Shown one piece after another: positions 9,948 to 22,412 of a DNA stretch of 64,000 nt. Made by a program: the position numbers and the translations under genes. The first letter of the stretch is position 1. The number at the start of each line of letters is the position of its first letter. The DNA comes from Coix lacryma-jobi var. lacryma-jobi. Taxonomy: Eukaryota > Streptophyta > Magnoliopsida > Poales > Poaceae. Under the pieces are notes generated by a model. That model searched no databases. It saw only the letters and a program-made list of their open reading frames with translations, and was not told the origin of the DNA. Location of the stretch: assembly GCA_009763385.1 (NCBI GenBank), contig CM019831.1, positions 14,844,080 through 14,908,079 of the forward strand. Reading direction: 5' to 3'.

Positions 9948-11530
9948 TTTCGAATCATTTCGAGGCTGGCTGTTTTTGGGTTGCTTCGGATTAATTGGAT
10001 CTAAAAATCCTGAACGAAAATTTGGCAGATTGGTGTTTGAAAATATTTGATCTGAAATATGCTGAAGAAAAAAAATCTGGAGATGTTGCAGTTGTTAAAA
10101 CTTATTTGAACTAGCCATATCTAATTTTTTCTAAGATGAAACAGAACTGTTAAAAAATCTAGACAATCGGATTTTAGGTAAAATTTAGTAAACAACACCT
10201 GAACTTGAAAAAAAATACTCATCATACTATGAACAACTTTGCTAAAACAATATGACAGGAGCAACAATCAGATTGGCTGATAGAATGGAAATACTACAAA
10301 TCGATGAGATAATTATTAAAGTGGTTTTTTAATCTGTCTGTTTGGGTTATTGGCCATGTGTATTCTCAGTAATGCACATAACTGCACCCTGTAGATGCAA
10401 AAGTGAAGGAGATCCTATAGATGCAAAAGTGAAGGAGATCTTTGTGATGATTTTTTTCCGTATCACATGTTCACCTATGTGTGTAACAACAATATGTGTG
10501 AAATGTTTTTTTCTCCTTATTTTAAATCAGATTACCCTTTACAAGAATTATGGCATAAATAAAACATATGATGTCACCTATTCAGATATCGACTTGATTC
10601 TAAATCTCCTTATGGCTGATCCGATCGTCTTGATCATCAAGTACTTAATCATATATGTTCGTTCCACACACATATTTGAGTTCAAGATTACAACAATAGG
10701 GTAGTTCGTAGGTTGCTGACAGAGTTGAACTGCATATTATTTGTGGTTATTTGTAGCATTTGCTACAGTAAATCGTAACACTTTTTTGGCAGCCAAAGCA
10801 AACAGCTGCAGCCGAACAAGCTGAATATTCTATTGTATTGTTGTTGTTTACTGAATGTGTTGATGTTGAGAGTGAAAGTAGTGTTCAGTTCAGACATGTG
10901 TGAAGTTACAGGGGAAAAAATATTTCTTGTCCATCCTATTCGATCGATAACATGTAGTTTGAGTTTGACAGAGAGAGCTATTTTGTACATTTTATGAGCT
11001 AGTTCGTATGAATTAAGAAGAATTAAAAGTTTAGAAAGATGAATAAAATTCAGTAATTCTGAGTTTGGCATGTATAAGGAAATTAATAACAAAAAAGTGG
11101 CTGCTAGGCTGTAAGGCGTGGATGTTCCCAACCCTAACCACCCCTCTTTTATAGGCGGCGGCAGTGCCCGTTTGGGCCGGATTTGCTGCCCAGGCCTAGG
11201 TTGCGGCCTGGTGCTCGCGTGCATCTGCCCCGATGGGCCAGCCCACCAGCGCCCCCCATCTGATTGTTTGCTGGGCTTGGTAGGCTGGGCCGCACACACA
11301 ACCCCTGTCGGGCTGCTTTCATTTTATCTTTATTTTTAGAATTATTTTTCTTTTATTATTTTCTGATTAGCAACAATATAGATTAATTAGCATATGGTTC
11401 GCTAGTTTATTTTCCTACAAGAACATCAGTTTATTTGTATGATTGTTGTTGCACTGTACCTGTTGTACATTGTGATTGTAAATAAATTGTGTTTTGCTTA
11501 TAGTATTTTACATTCCAAGGAATATTTTTA
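9948..11530. other. No gene recognised
   Basis: AT-rich sequence follows the truncated MULE. A 25-bp unit around 'agatgcaaaagtgaaggag' is duplicated in tandem at about 10391-10440. The 120-codon frame at 10342-10704 has biased composition and no recognisable domain. A GC-rich patch at 11110-11320 may be part of an unrecognised element. Confidence 0.45.
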
Positions 11531-11540
11531 TGATATTTTG

Positions 11541-11725
11541 GGAGTATGTGGTGCACCCAAACCCCGTTTGCACCATATACAGATTATATTTGCGACTTTA
11601 TTCAATATTTTGGGATATGTTGATGCACCCCAACCCCTGTTTTGCATCAACATAATTGTTACATTTGTAATTTTATAATAGAATTGGATATGTTGGTGCC
11701 CCAAACCACACCTTTGCACCACATA
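11541..11725. repeat. Three tandem units each with an inverted repeat
   Basis: Units of about 71-74 bp begin near 11541, 11612 and 11686. Each has a stem: 11549-11555/11569-11575 (TGGTGCA/TGCACCA), 11618-11627/11643-11652 (TGTTGATGCA/TGCATCAACA), 11694-11699/11716-11721 (TGGTGC/GCACCA). Loops are 13-16 nt and C/A-rich. The middle stem differs from the others by paired changes. Confidence 0.75.
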
Positions 11726-12377
11726 CACGTTAAATTGCTAGTTGATTTAGTTGCAATTTAACTATGCCTTTGGTAGAATTAAAACTTTAATTACTATAGG
11801 ACTGAAATTGCAATATAACATATCTTGTTTATTTTGGTTAATTAACACAAGGTAATGGAGTTTATGACAAAGGCTGCATTTAATTTTTTAAGAATTATTC
11901 TTCCTAGAGACCGTGCCATAAAAATGATCTAATCACCCGTTACTAAGAGGTCTACATCTTGTTTCTCTAAAACTTGATGATTAACTACATTGTGTTTTTA
12001 ACCAAAATAAAGGTTTTGGATTAATATATCATTATATTATTTTGATATTACACAAGATAGTAGAGTCCTAAGCAAAAGGTGCATTTAATTCACTTGTGAA
12101 TTATCTAACCCAGAGATTGTGCTTAGGAAGCAATAAAATTGCCTACTACACAAGATCTACTCTATGTCTTTGACTTAGAGATTATCTTTCTTGTGTTTAT
12201 TAGATTCTATGATGACTTGGTTGTATGGTCTACACACTTTAGTGTTTACCAACAACAATCCAACAACTTGATAAGATATAAACTATAAAATATTGCATTT
12301 ATTATTACAACATTACCATGTTGATTTTAATTTATCATAAGGTAAATTAATTAATCTATGGTTGTCTACGTAGGATC
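11726..12377. other. AT-rich leader, 5' LTR not found
   Basis: This lies directly upstream of the old copia gag. I looked for a partner of the 210-bp 3' LTR (20238-20447) and for a tRNA-complementary primer site and see neither, so the 5' end of that element is lost or too diverged. Two similar segments describing 'aattaacacaaggtaatgg' and 'attacacaagatagtagag' suggest an internal diverged repeat. Confidence 0.4.
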
Positions 12378-14870
12378 ATGACTACTAGAGAGTTTGAGGA
12401 ACTCGCATTAGATGGTAGCAATTACCTTACATGGACATCTGATATCAAGATTGCGCTTGCATCTCGTGGTCTTTTGGCTACAATTCATGAACCCCAGGAC
12501 AGGGTTGTCCAGCATGAAAAGCACATTTATAGTGCTTTGGCTTTACTATGGTACTATGTTCATAAGGACCTCAAATCTGAATACCTTATGATTTAGAACC
12601 CCTGAGAATTATGGGTCGCTCTTAAAAAGCGATATGAACAACAAAAGGAACACATTTGGCACGAATCCAATCATAAATGGAACCACTTACATCTCCAAGG
12701 CTTTAAACTATGGCAGACTATAGCCACGCTGTTCATAAAATGTGCTCTAAGTTGAAGTTTTGCGAGAAAGAGCCATCAGATGCAGATAAAATAGGGAAAA
12801 CACTCTCTAGTATGCTTCCATCTGATAGAGTATTGCAACAGCAATAAAGGGCTCATAATTATCAGATATATTCCAAGCTTATTCATACATTAACTCAGGC
12901 AGAAAAACATGATGAACTTCTTTTAAAGAATCATCATAAGCGCCCTGTTGGTTTGGCACCTCTCCCTGAGGTCCATAATGTATAGAAAAAATGCTAAAAA
13001 TAAGTTCAATGGAAATTTTCCAAAGAACAAATCTGGTAAACACAAACACAATAGGAGGCAAAGCATAATCTAAACAAGAAGAAGAAGAAGGACAATGCAA
13101 AAGCTCCCAAAAATGACAACAAATGTCATAGATGTGGAGATTTTTCGCATTTTGCCAAGAATTGTCGTACTCCAAAGCATTTAGTTGCTTTGTACCAAAA
13201 TTCTCTAAAAGAGGTTAAGCCAACTGGAGATAAAAGATATGAAGCACACTTCAATCTTGCATCTGAGGCTAATAAGGAAGCGGGTTCTTCCAATATTGCC
13301 CCTAAAGAACAAGTTAACAACAAATCTCTTAACATAGAAGAGAACCTTCCATCAATGGACAACATTCTCCTAGATTACGAATCTAGAGACATGTTTGGAG
13401 ATTTGGAGTAATCCCAAGTCCAGAACTTGATATCATACTACATTTATGTTGTAATTAGTCTAAGTCATACTTTGTTTGGGTTGAATTATTTTGTGTGCTT
13501 GTGAGTTGTACATACTTGTTTGGATTGTCAAGTTTGTATTAACTCATTAATATTGTAATATCATACTCATATATTTGATATTCACTATATTGTATGTATA
13601 ACTCTATATGTCAGTTTGCATTTACATTTACTTTACATATAGATGTATGTTGAACTCAATCCAATGGAGGAAGAATTATGCATTGTGGACTTTGGTGCCA
13701 CAAACTCTATACTTAGAGAAATTAAATATTTCCAGACTCTTAAGAAAATAGAGGAAACATCTTGACCATTGCAGGTCATGATGCATTGATAGTTGGTTCA
13801 GGACGAGCCACTATTACTCTCCCAATGGGGTTACGATAGAGGATGCCTTGTTGTATCCCGAATTGACCCGTACCCTTCCAAGTTTTAGAGACATCCGTAA
13901 GAATGATTTTCCTGTGGAGACACATAAAGATAGTAAAGAGGAATATCTTCACTTTACCAAACTTACTAGATTTGGTAAATGAATTTGTGAAAAGATTTCT
14001 TCACTCCAAATGGATTGTATTTTACATACATAAAACCTGTAGAACATGTTGCTTATAAGATAATTTTCCAAGATATCAATACATTCTGTAACTGGCATGA
14101 TCGACTTGGGCATCCTGGAATAGGGATGATGAGGAAAATTATTAGCAATTCATTGGTCATGACATGGAAAAAGCAAAATTCCCCCTAAATAAAGATGTTT
14201 GTTGCACTGCTTGTGCTGTGGAGAAATTAATTTTAAGACCATCACATCTTAAAATTAGAGCTGAACCACTTAAATTCCTTGAAAGGATTCAAGGAGGTAT
14301 TTGTGCTCCAATTCAACCATTATCGAGGCCGTTCGGGTACTTTATGGTTTTAATATACACATCTACTAAATGATCTTATGTGTGTCTTTTATCGACACAC
14401 AACCATTCCTTTGCCAAAATAATAGCCCAACTTATTAAGTTGAAGGCACATTACCCTGAACACCGGATTTAATCAATTCAAATGGACCATGTTGCTGAAT
14501 TCTCATCTCGTGTTTTTAATAATTATTGCATGACATTGGGGATTCGGGTTCAGCATTCAGTTCCATACGTACATACACAAAATGGTTTGGCTAAATCATT
14601 GATAAAAAGGATCAAGCTCATTGCAAGACCATTGTTGATGAATTGGAAATTGCCTACGTCATGTTGGGGTCATGTAGTCCTGCATGCTGCTGACTTCATT
14701 CAACTACGACCAACTGCATATCACGAAAACTCCACCCACTTTGCAGTTAGTCATGGGAATCCTCTGAGTATTTCACATTTGTGTAAGTTTGGGTGCGCAG
14801 TATACATACCCATCTCACCACCTCAGCGAACGTAAATGGGTCCTCACTGGAAATTGGGTATCTATGTTGG
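12378..14870 (+). pseudogene. Old copia gag-protease-integrase, broken
   Basis: Gag opens at 12378 (MTTREFEELALDGSNYLTW), with a CCHC knuckle near 13119-13160 (CHRCGDFSHFAKNC). The protease motif near 13690 reads DFGATNSILRE where copia elements have D-S-G-A. The integrase zinc-binding region starts near 14095 (WHDRLGHPG), and the core follows with 'IQGGICAPI', 'QMDHVAEF' and 'NGLAKSLIKR'. In relatives these positions read IQGDI, MDN and NGLAES, so the first Asp and the Glu of the D-D-E triad appear substituted. Many stops and frameshifts (12596, about 12650-13100, 13411, 14373, 14835) break the frame. It ends at 14870 inside 'LGIYVG', where a solo LTR is inserted; coding resumes at 17541. 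Confidence 0.88.
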
Positions 14871-17540
14871 TGTAACACTCGGTTTTCCGAAGAATACCAA
14901 GTGCCCACTATATGTGTGCCCAGGAAGTCCACAAGACACATATAGCAAGAAATATGGAATTTCTCAAAGACAATGCTTCATTATATATCAAAAAATAGAT
15001 ACAACAAGGCTTACATCTAAAACAAACCAGAGCGGAAACTACTCTTTGGGACTCCAAACTCCACAGGGACGGTTGACTGGGGGAACACTCGCCAACAACT
15101 TTACCCACGAGTCACCATTGCCCATTGCCCGAGGTGATCAGCCTACTACCAAGGTAAGTCAATAGGGATCACTACGAAGCTTTTCCAAAGTCGCCCTAAC
15201 AAGTCGTAGCCGCTAAGGTTTCAGTCTCCCAAGAGTTATGAACACCTCCCCACTAAGGTAACACCCATCCTCCAAAGTAATTACCCTAGTGGGACCGAGC
15301 CATAACTACATGGTACACCCCTCTTGCCCTTTCGGTAAGCTTACAGACGAGCTAGAACTAATCTAAGTACTTGGCTAAGACCAGAGCCATGTAGTCCTCG
15401 TGGTTGTACGGTAAATCCTGGGTTGTCGCTTTAAGATTCAGAACCAACATTTGTTCCATAAGTCATTAATCAAGATTATCATTTTAATATTTGGTATTTG
15501 CAGGCTAAGCAGAACTACCCATATGCACAACCCAAGGTAACAAGGAATACTGGATAACAAGTTCTAGGTAAAATCCTTAGGGGTTCATCATATTAGACAC
15601 ATGCATATGAAAAGGTGATTAAAAGTTGCTGGGTAACAAGGGAACTCATGTTACACTTTCCTTCCAACAACTTGTGTTGATGGTTCCACTTCTTCGAAGA
15701 TCTGCTTCACGACCACCTTGAACCGCTCGAACTCTAAACGGGTCCATCGACACCACACAAGCATCCAATCCAGTCATTACATGCAAACAAATAGTAATCT
15801 ATTAGAACAGTACACCAAATAGTACTAAAAGAAGATAAAAAGCTTATAAAACTATTCTACACATCGATACGATCACACGAACATAAAGATCACTCTAATC
15901 GGATTTAAAACGAGAAAGTTATGTTGAAAACAAGGTTCAATGGCACTTTTGTAAATAAACCGAAGTTATTTTCAAATTAAAACAAAAGAAATTCGATTTA
16001 TCCACGCTGACTGGACTATGGCCACTAATACCGGAAACTACAGGGGCTAAAACGAATAAAAATGAACACCTTTTAAAACTGCAGAGGATCGCGGGTTTAT
16101 TTCGGAAAACTTGAGGGGCTTTTCTGCAAAACCGCGCGCGCGTGGCTGCTGACCGAGCAGGCTGGCTGAGCAGGCGGCCACGTGGCGCTGCGGGATTGGC
16201 GGGGTCTACCACGGAGGCGTGGACGCGCGAGTGCCGAGCGGTGGACCGAGTCCACGGCCACCTAGTGGACCGATTACATACCCGAAGGGATATGTTCTAA
16301 TCTGGACCCTTGGTAAGAGATTGGACGGCGCAGGACGGATTGGGGGGGGGGAGTCTGAGCAAGACCGGTGGCCGGAGCAACGCTCCCCACAGCGGCGCGC
16401 CATTGGAGCAGACGGTGCTCGGCGGCGGACTCGCCGGGATGGTAATTTAGACCATACTAGACCTAACGGGTACCACCGGGGTGATCGCAGTGATCGAACA
16501 GATCCGATGGTGGGGTCTATTGGGGTTGGTGGTCACCGGAGCAACGTCCCCGCACGGCGGCGCCATGACTGCGAGCTCGAAGCTCGGCACCAGTGCACTC
16601 TAGCGCAACAAAAAAGAAAAGAAAGGCATGGGGAGGGAGAAGAGGTTACCGCGAGCACCACAGGGTGGTTCTCGGCGACGGCGGTGAGCTGCACGAGACG
16701 AATTGCGACGGCGATTTGGAGGATTAGGGTTCGGGGAAAAGAGGCTCGGCTGGGGGCTATGGGAATGGAACCAGAGACTTCGTCGGGGCTTTATAGGGTT
16801 AAGGGGGTGCGGCGAGGCATCAGGGAAACTCCACCGGGCGCCAATTGATGGTCGAGTGGCCTTCAAGGCCACTTCAATGCCGGTTACGGGAGAGGGAGAG
16901 CCAGCGGCAGGCATTGCAGGCGGTGCGAGGTAGGAGAAGGGCCTCAGGTCGCTGATAGGCGGGCCCAGGTGGCAGGTGGGGCGATTGCGACTGACCCGTG
17001 GGGCTAGGTGGTCAGCAGCGGGCAGGGTGCGGGCGAGCGCGTTGCACGCGGGCGAGCGGGCCGGGGGGGGCGCTGGGCCGCGGAGGCGAGCGAGGGAGAG
17101 GGAGGCGGGGCGCGGGGAGCCGGGACGCAAGTTAGGCCGACGCGCGCGTGGGGGAGAAAGAGGGGCGGAGCGGAGCGGCTGCTGGGCCGAGCGGGTGCAG
17201 AGAGAGTGCGGGAGGGTGAGGGTTGCGGGTCGGGTCGGTTCTTCGGTTGGGCCAAAAAGGGTGAGGGGAGGGGAAGGGAGAAAGAAAAGCCTTTTCTTTT
17301 TATTTCAAAGCAAAACTTGCTCAAATTCAAATCAAATTTGAATTTGAACCACCCAACACTATTCCTACACTCAAATAATATGCACCGGGCATGAATGCAA
17401 CAAAAATGTTTTCTAAGCTCTAGGGTTTATTTTAATTATTGAAAAATTGTTATTTGACCTAGGTGAAATGCTCAGAAAATTAAATAAAGCTCAAATTTAT
17501 TACTAAATTTGAAAATGAAATTTTACGGTGTCATAGTTGG
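14866..17540 (-). mobile_element. Solo LTR with GTTGG target duplication
   Basis: TG at 14871 to TA at 17535 (probably a mutated CA) is flanked by GTTGG at 14866-14870 and 17536-17540, and it interrupts the integrase frame exactly between 'LGIYVG' and 'YSSPSIIKYLEPL'. Its complement resembles the LTR at 5035-8734, so it is inserted on the minus strand. It contains no internal region or second LTR, so it is a 2665-bp solo LTR left by LTR-LTR recombination. Long frames at 16219-17394 on both strands are GC-rich leader sequence, not genes. Confidence 0.92.
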
Positions 17541-19777
17541 ATACTCATCTCCGTCGATCATCAAGTACTTAGAACCTCTTACAGGGGATCTTACAACTCG
17601 ATTCGCTGATTGTATTTTTAATAAGGATCATTTCCTGGTATTAGGGGATTATTGTACCTAAAGAATGCTAGGAAATAGATTGGGATGCACGTACAACAGA
17701 AACTGAACTACAAGTTCAAATAATTATTGTTTTGTAAAATATTGCAAATAACCTGCCAAACGCTTTCTCTGGTCATAAAGGTGTCACAAAGTCTCTCCAT
17801 CCTGCAAGGAATGTGCCTGAACGAGTGGAGGTACCTAATAAAACCACTCACCCCCAAATTGGCAGAAAGCGGGGAAGAAGCACTTTCAAGAGGCAAGATG
17901 TGATTGCTGACAAACAAAAGAAGACTAAAAATGCAACTCAACTTTTGGTTGAAAGATACCTAAATGACATACATTGTCCCGTGGATAAATATAATCCACC
18001 ATCTAGCTCAGTTGTGCGCATAAACACTGAGGCTAGAACATCGAAAGACCCTCGATCCATCATTTCGGGAAGTCATGATGAATCTTTAAGGGTAGAAGCA
18101 ATTTCTATAAATTTCATTGAGACCGGAGAGTCTTATAATCGTAAGTCCATAATTGTCGATATTTACTTCTCTGAAGAAATTGCAAATATTCTCCAAACTG
18201 ATTCAGATCATAAGTCTATGGTTGAGTGCAAAAAACGCTCGGACTGGGATAATTGGAAGGTAGCAATTGAAACAGAGATTGCCTCGCGTTATAAAAGGGA
18301 AGTGTTTTCGGCTGTAATGCCAACACCTTCTGGTATCTTCCCTGTGGGATACAAATAGGTTTTCGTCCATAAAAGGAACGAAAACAACGAAGTGGTGAGA
18401 TATAAAGCAAGGCTGGTGGCACAAGTTTTTATGCAAAGACCTGGCGTTGATTTCAACGAAACTTACTCTCCAGTAATGAGCGGAATAACATTCTGATATT
18501 TAATAGTATTGACAGTACAAAATCGTCTATCTATGCAGTTGATGGACGTAGAGACCGCATACTTGTATGGCTCATTAGATTCGGATATGTACATGAAGGT
18601 TCCTGATGGAATCAGCATACTGAATCCTATGGCAAACCGCAACATGTATTACTTCAAGTTGTAGAAGTCATTATATGGCTTAAAGCAGTCGAGTCATATG
18701 TGGTACAATTGGTTAAGTGAATTCCTTAAGTTAAAAGGATACACAAATAATAAAGACTGCCCCTGCGTCTTCATTGAGAAATTGTCAACAGGATTTTGTA
18801 TCATATCGGTTTACGTTGAGAATCTTAATATCATTGGCAACATACCTGATATTAACGAAGCATGCCATCATTTAAAGACGGAGTTTAAAATGAAGGATTT
18901 GGATCAAACCAAATTTTGCTTAGGTTTACAACTTGAGCATTTACCTTCTCGTATATTTATATACCAAGATGCCTATGTCTAGAAAGTATTGGAGAAATTC
19001 AATATGGACAAGTCATATGCAACAAAAACCCTGATGGTAGTGAGATCCTTAGATGTTAAGAAGGATCCTTTTAGACCTCAGGAGAAAGATGAAGAGATAT
19101 TGGGACCACACTTCCCATATCTTAGTGCAGTTGGAGCACTAATGTATCTTGCTAACAACACCCGACGGGATATTGCATTCGCAGTTAATTTGTTGGCAAG
19201 ACATAGTGCTGCTCCCACCAAGCACCATTGGATAGGAGTTAAAACGATACTTGGGTATCTCAACGGCACAAGAGATCTTGGACTATTCTATAGCAGAAAT
19301 CAAGATCCTATTTTGTTAGGATATACAGATGTTGGTTATCTATCAGATCCACACAATGGAAGATCACAAACAGGCTTTGTTTTCTTGCAAGGTGGAACAA
19401 TAATATCTTGGAAGTCTTCAAAGCACACATTAACGTCTACCTCCACCAATCACTCTGAAATAATTGCTTTATATGAAGCATCACGTGAATGTGTGTGGCT
19501 TCGCAGAGCAATACACCACATAACTCAGTCATGTGGTATTGGTGTAGCTGAGACACTGACAATTATCTTTGAGTCGACATGTGTTACTCAGATGAAATCA
19601 GATTATATTAAGAGTAATATGACTAAGCATATTATTTCCAAGTTATTCTACACCCACGAGCTCCAAAAGAATAGAGAAATAGAAATCTTGCAAACTAAAT
19701 CTTATGATAATCTTGCAGATATATATATTCACAAAATTTCTACCATACTCCACATTCAGGAAATGTGTCGATGGTAA
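17541..19777 (+). pseudogene. Old copia integrase end, RT and RNase H, broken
   Basis: Continues the 12378-14870 gene: 'YSSPSIIKYLEPLTGDLTTRFADCIF' (integrase C-terminal region), a linker (17813-18358), then reverse transcriptase with 'VRYKARLVA', 'NETYSPV', 'QLMDVETAYLYG', 'SLYGLKQS' and 'VYVENLNIIG'. The last is the YVDD catalytic box with both Asp changed (to Glu and Asn). RNase H follows at 18989-19777 ('GYTDVGYLSDPHNGRSQTGF', 'TSTSTNHSEIIALYEASRECVWLR'). Stops occur at 18356, 18496, 18662 and 18980. Dead for reverse transcription. The 'TNHSEIIALYEASRE' block is typical of one common grass copia group. Confidence 0.9.
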
Positions 19778-20226
19778 TGGTATGACAAGGATTAAAGATT
19801 TGCAAGAATGAAAGGGAGAATCTCTCTAAATATAACTCATTTTATCACTATATTACACTATTTTCCCTTTATATGAGTTTTACTCTATTGAGAGTCTTCT
19901 CACATAAAGTTTTTAATGGGGTAATAGCAACACATAGTAATGGTCATATTATCTATTTTTTCCTCACTGAGGTTTTTCAAGGATACTATATGACATCTTG
20001 ATCTCTGACCAAATTATTTTAGACTAAGTCTTTAGGATCACCTAAAGGGTCTATTAACATTGTATTCATATATATTATGGTGTTTCTCCTTATTTTTCCC
20101 ACCGGGTTTTTAAAGAGTTTTGCCTAGTATATCGATATACTTTGGATTTTTCTCACGGGGTTTTTTCCAAAGGTTGAAGACACTGACGGATGAACAAAGC
20201 AACGACGCCTACACAAAGAACAATTA

Positions 20227-20237
20227 TCAAGGAGGAG
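20227..20237 (+). promoter_or_regulatory. Polypurine tract of old copia
   Basis: 'aaggaggag' sits directly before the 3' LTR start at 20238, the position where plus-strand DNA synthesis is primed in LTR elements. Confidence 0.75.
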
Positions 20238-20447
20238 TGTTGAGATTAATTAGGATAATTAATTAAGTGATTAATTAGTGTAAACATGTAATTAGCACAT
20301 GCTAATTATGTCATTAGTAGAAACAACTGTATAGGCCCCTTCACTGACACAGGCAACCACCTACTCCTCTTGTATAAATATATATTACAGTTCATTAATA
20401 ATTTACATCTGTCGTTACTGAATAGTGAAGACACAATTACTTTAACA
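20238..20447 (+). mobile_element. 3' LTR of old copia (210 bp)
   Basis: Starts 'tgttgagatt' and ends 'tttaaca', giving the usual short inverted ends. It contains 'tataaatatatatta' (20372-20386), a good TATA box, and the downstream end expected for a short copia LTR. It follows the polypurine tract and an untranslated region of about 450 bp after RNase H. Confidence 0.8.
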
Positions 20448-20970
20448 CCTACTACGCGCACCTCGATACAAAGCAACACAAGCAAACATTATTCACTCGA
20501 CATAGGGATATTCGGCCCGAACTAGTATATATCCTTGTGTCCGCTTTTGCACACCATCTGAGGCTTTGACGTGCAACCACTCTAGACACTGACAATATTG
20601 CAACCTTAATGAGCAGTATTGATATTTCCATGAATAAGAAACACATCAGAATATCAGCACAGCCCACCAACCCAGGAAGATAAAAAACAAGTTTACCACT
20701 ATATATTATAGATACCAATGCAAGTGCTCATAATAAACTAATATATTGTAGGTACCAATTAATGCAGGTACTCATAATAGAGTAACTTACTAGCATCAGC
20801 CATAGTTTAATTGGTTGTTACAAGATCCGATAAGCATAAACAACACCATCACGACGTAACTTATTCCACACATAAAGCACAGCTAAATAGATCACGTATA
20901 GATAGATAGACAGATAACAAGCAGCCATCCAGCTGATTTCCACAAGTTGAAAGAACGAAACACTTTCCTC
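20448..20970. other. Flank and likely 3' UTR of minus-strand gene
   Basis: No coding frame is supported. The part nearest 20970 would be the 3' untranslated region of the gene at 20971-21570. A short duplication around 'tataggtaccaat' occurs near 20702-20760. Confidence 0.4.
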
Positions 20971-21570
20971 TCAGTCCTCCAAGGGTCCAGGCGCCAACGC
21001 AAATTCATCAACATCGTCCTCTGCAACAAGACCATCCATGCGTCCAAAAGCCTGGGCATATATTTCATCCTCGTCCTCTGAGAGGTCATCATCATCCGTA
21101 GGTCCAAAAGCCAGGGCAAAATCCTCCTCCTCCCCCTCCGGGATGTAGTCATCGACCTCCGCGTAGCCCTTCTCCTCGACCTCTGCGCGCACCCATGCGT
21201 GGAATTTCTCCATCCTAGCGGCAAAAAACTTGGACATTGCGACGAGGCCCTGCTGGATCTTCTTGCTCCTCTCGGCGCGGTCCAGGGTGAAGGCAGGGTC
21301 GTTGATCAACCGGGCGTAGTGCTCATCGGGGTCCTCGACGCCCTCCGGCTTCCAGGACGAGATGAGGTCAACGAACTCCTGCGTCAGCCTCAGACCACCA
21401 CCTTCTTCCTTGCCATTATTGCCAGCAGTGTCTGCTTCCGCGGCGGCCACCGCCAAGGTCACATCATGATCACCAGCGTGCTTCTCCATCTTGGTGACGC
21501 CTCCCGCCGCCGAGCCCGAGGCAGCAGCACCAGGCTTCTCCGCCTCCAAGGAGGCGGCCGCCGCCGCCAT
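20971..21570 (-). CDS. Hypothetical acidic protein, candidate host gene
   Basis: An uninterrupted frame of 199 codons starts at the ATG 21570-21568; the frame is open for 32 more codons upstream but has no ATG and meets TAG at 21670-21672. The protein has an Ala-rich start (MAAAAASLEAEKPG), a middle 'LTQEFVDLISSWKPEGVEDPDEHYARLIND' and 'SKKIQQGLVAMSKFFAARMEKFHAWVRAEV' that looks helical, and a strongly acidic tail with three similar blocks ending ALAFGPTDD, AQAFGRMDG and ALAPGPLED. No signal peptide or membrane segment. Codon use is GC-rich at third positions, unlike the surrounding AT-rich repeats, which supports a host gene. A TATA-like stretch lies about 115 bp upstream. I do not recognise the family. 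A TE-captured gene fragment remains possible. Confidence 0.5.
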   Translation of the reverse strand: MAAAAASLEAEKPGAAASGSAAGGVTKMEKHAGDHDVTLAVAAAEADTAGNNGKEEGGGLRLTQEFVDLISSWKPEGVEDPDEHYARLINDPAFTLDRAERSKKIQQGLVAMSKFFAARMEKFHAWVRAEVEEKGYAEVDDYIPEGEEEDFALAFGPTDDDDLSEDEDEIYAQAFGRMDGLVAEDDVDEFALAPGPLED

Positions 21571-21682
21571 CAACTTGGAGAGATTCTTCACCGGACGAAC
21601 CTTGCCCACCTTCCTCTCCGCCGGTCGCCTTACGCGAAGGTGACGGGACCAGATCACGGTTGCCAATCGCTACACTCGCCGG

Positions 21683-21692
21683 ATATATATAT
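21683..21692 (-). promoter_or_regulatory. TATA-like box for the 20971-21570 gene
   Basis: On the minus strand 'gatatatatatcc' lies about 115 bp before the ATG at 21570, a plausible distance for a plant TATA box plus leader. Position is the only support. Confidence 0.3.
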
Positions 21693-22005
21693 CACTCTCA
21701 AGGATCGATCTCACCGACGATTTGGAGACGGATGCTTACAATTTGGGACCCTAGGTTTCGATGGGGACAAACGGCGGCGGCGGCGTCTCCACAAATATAT
21801 GAGGGCGTGAGGGAGCAGGTTCGGTCGTCGGAGTCGTCGGGCTGGGCTCGAAGCCAAAACCGCGGGGGATAGTTTATAAGAAAAAAAAACGAAGGCCTTT
21901 TTTGACAGAAGAGCAGTGAGTTGGCTCGCGTCGATGATTTCCAACTCCGACCTACAACTTATTTAAGTTCGTTTTAATAGGTTCTTTTTATTACACTTCT
22001 CCTAT

Positions 22006-22264
22006 CTCCCTCCGTACTCATAAAACATGTCGTTTACAACAGCAACACGGTCTCTAAAACACACATTTGATCTTTTATTTTTTATAAAAATATTTATCGA
22101 AAAGTGATATATGTATACTTTTGCAAAAAAAAAATTAAGACAAATCTACTCATATAATTTTTACATTTGCAAACTGAACAACTAAAAAAATATTGAAAAT
22201 TTATATTCTAAATGTTTGACCGAAACCTTTTCTAAAACGACATGTTTTACGAGTACAGAGGAAG
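22006..22264. mobile_element. Stowaway MITE
   Basis: Left terminus 'ctccctccgtactcataaaa' is matched by the complement of the right terminus, 'cttcctctgtactcgtaaaa', with pairing continuing through 'catgtcgttt'. The interior is AT-rich with no ORF. A TA target pair is not clear on the left (the flank is AT). Confidence 0.85.
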
Positions 22265-22412
22265 TTTCTTAGATCGAGTCTTTAGATACCAATCAAGAAT
22301 ATTAAATATCAAATATAGGCTAATTACAAAACTAATTATATAGATGGAGGCTAATTTACAAGATGATTCTATTAAATCTAACTAGTCCGTGGTTTAACAA
22401 TGTCCAACTAAT

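Noticed and set aside
10342..10704. 120-codon plus-strand frame
   Set aside because: AT-rich, includes a 25-bp tandem duplication, and no domain or splice context.
16219..17394. Frames of up to 209 codons on both strands
   Set aside because: They lie inside the solo LTR 14871-17535 and are GC-rich leader artefacts.
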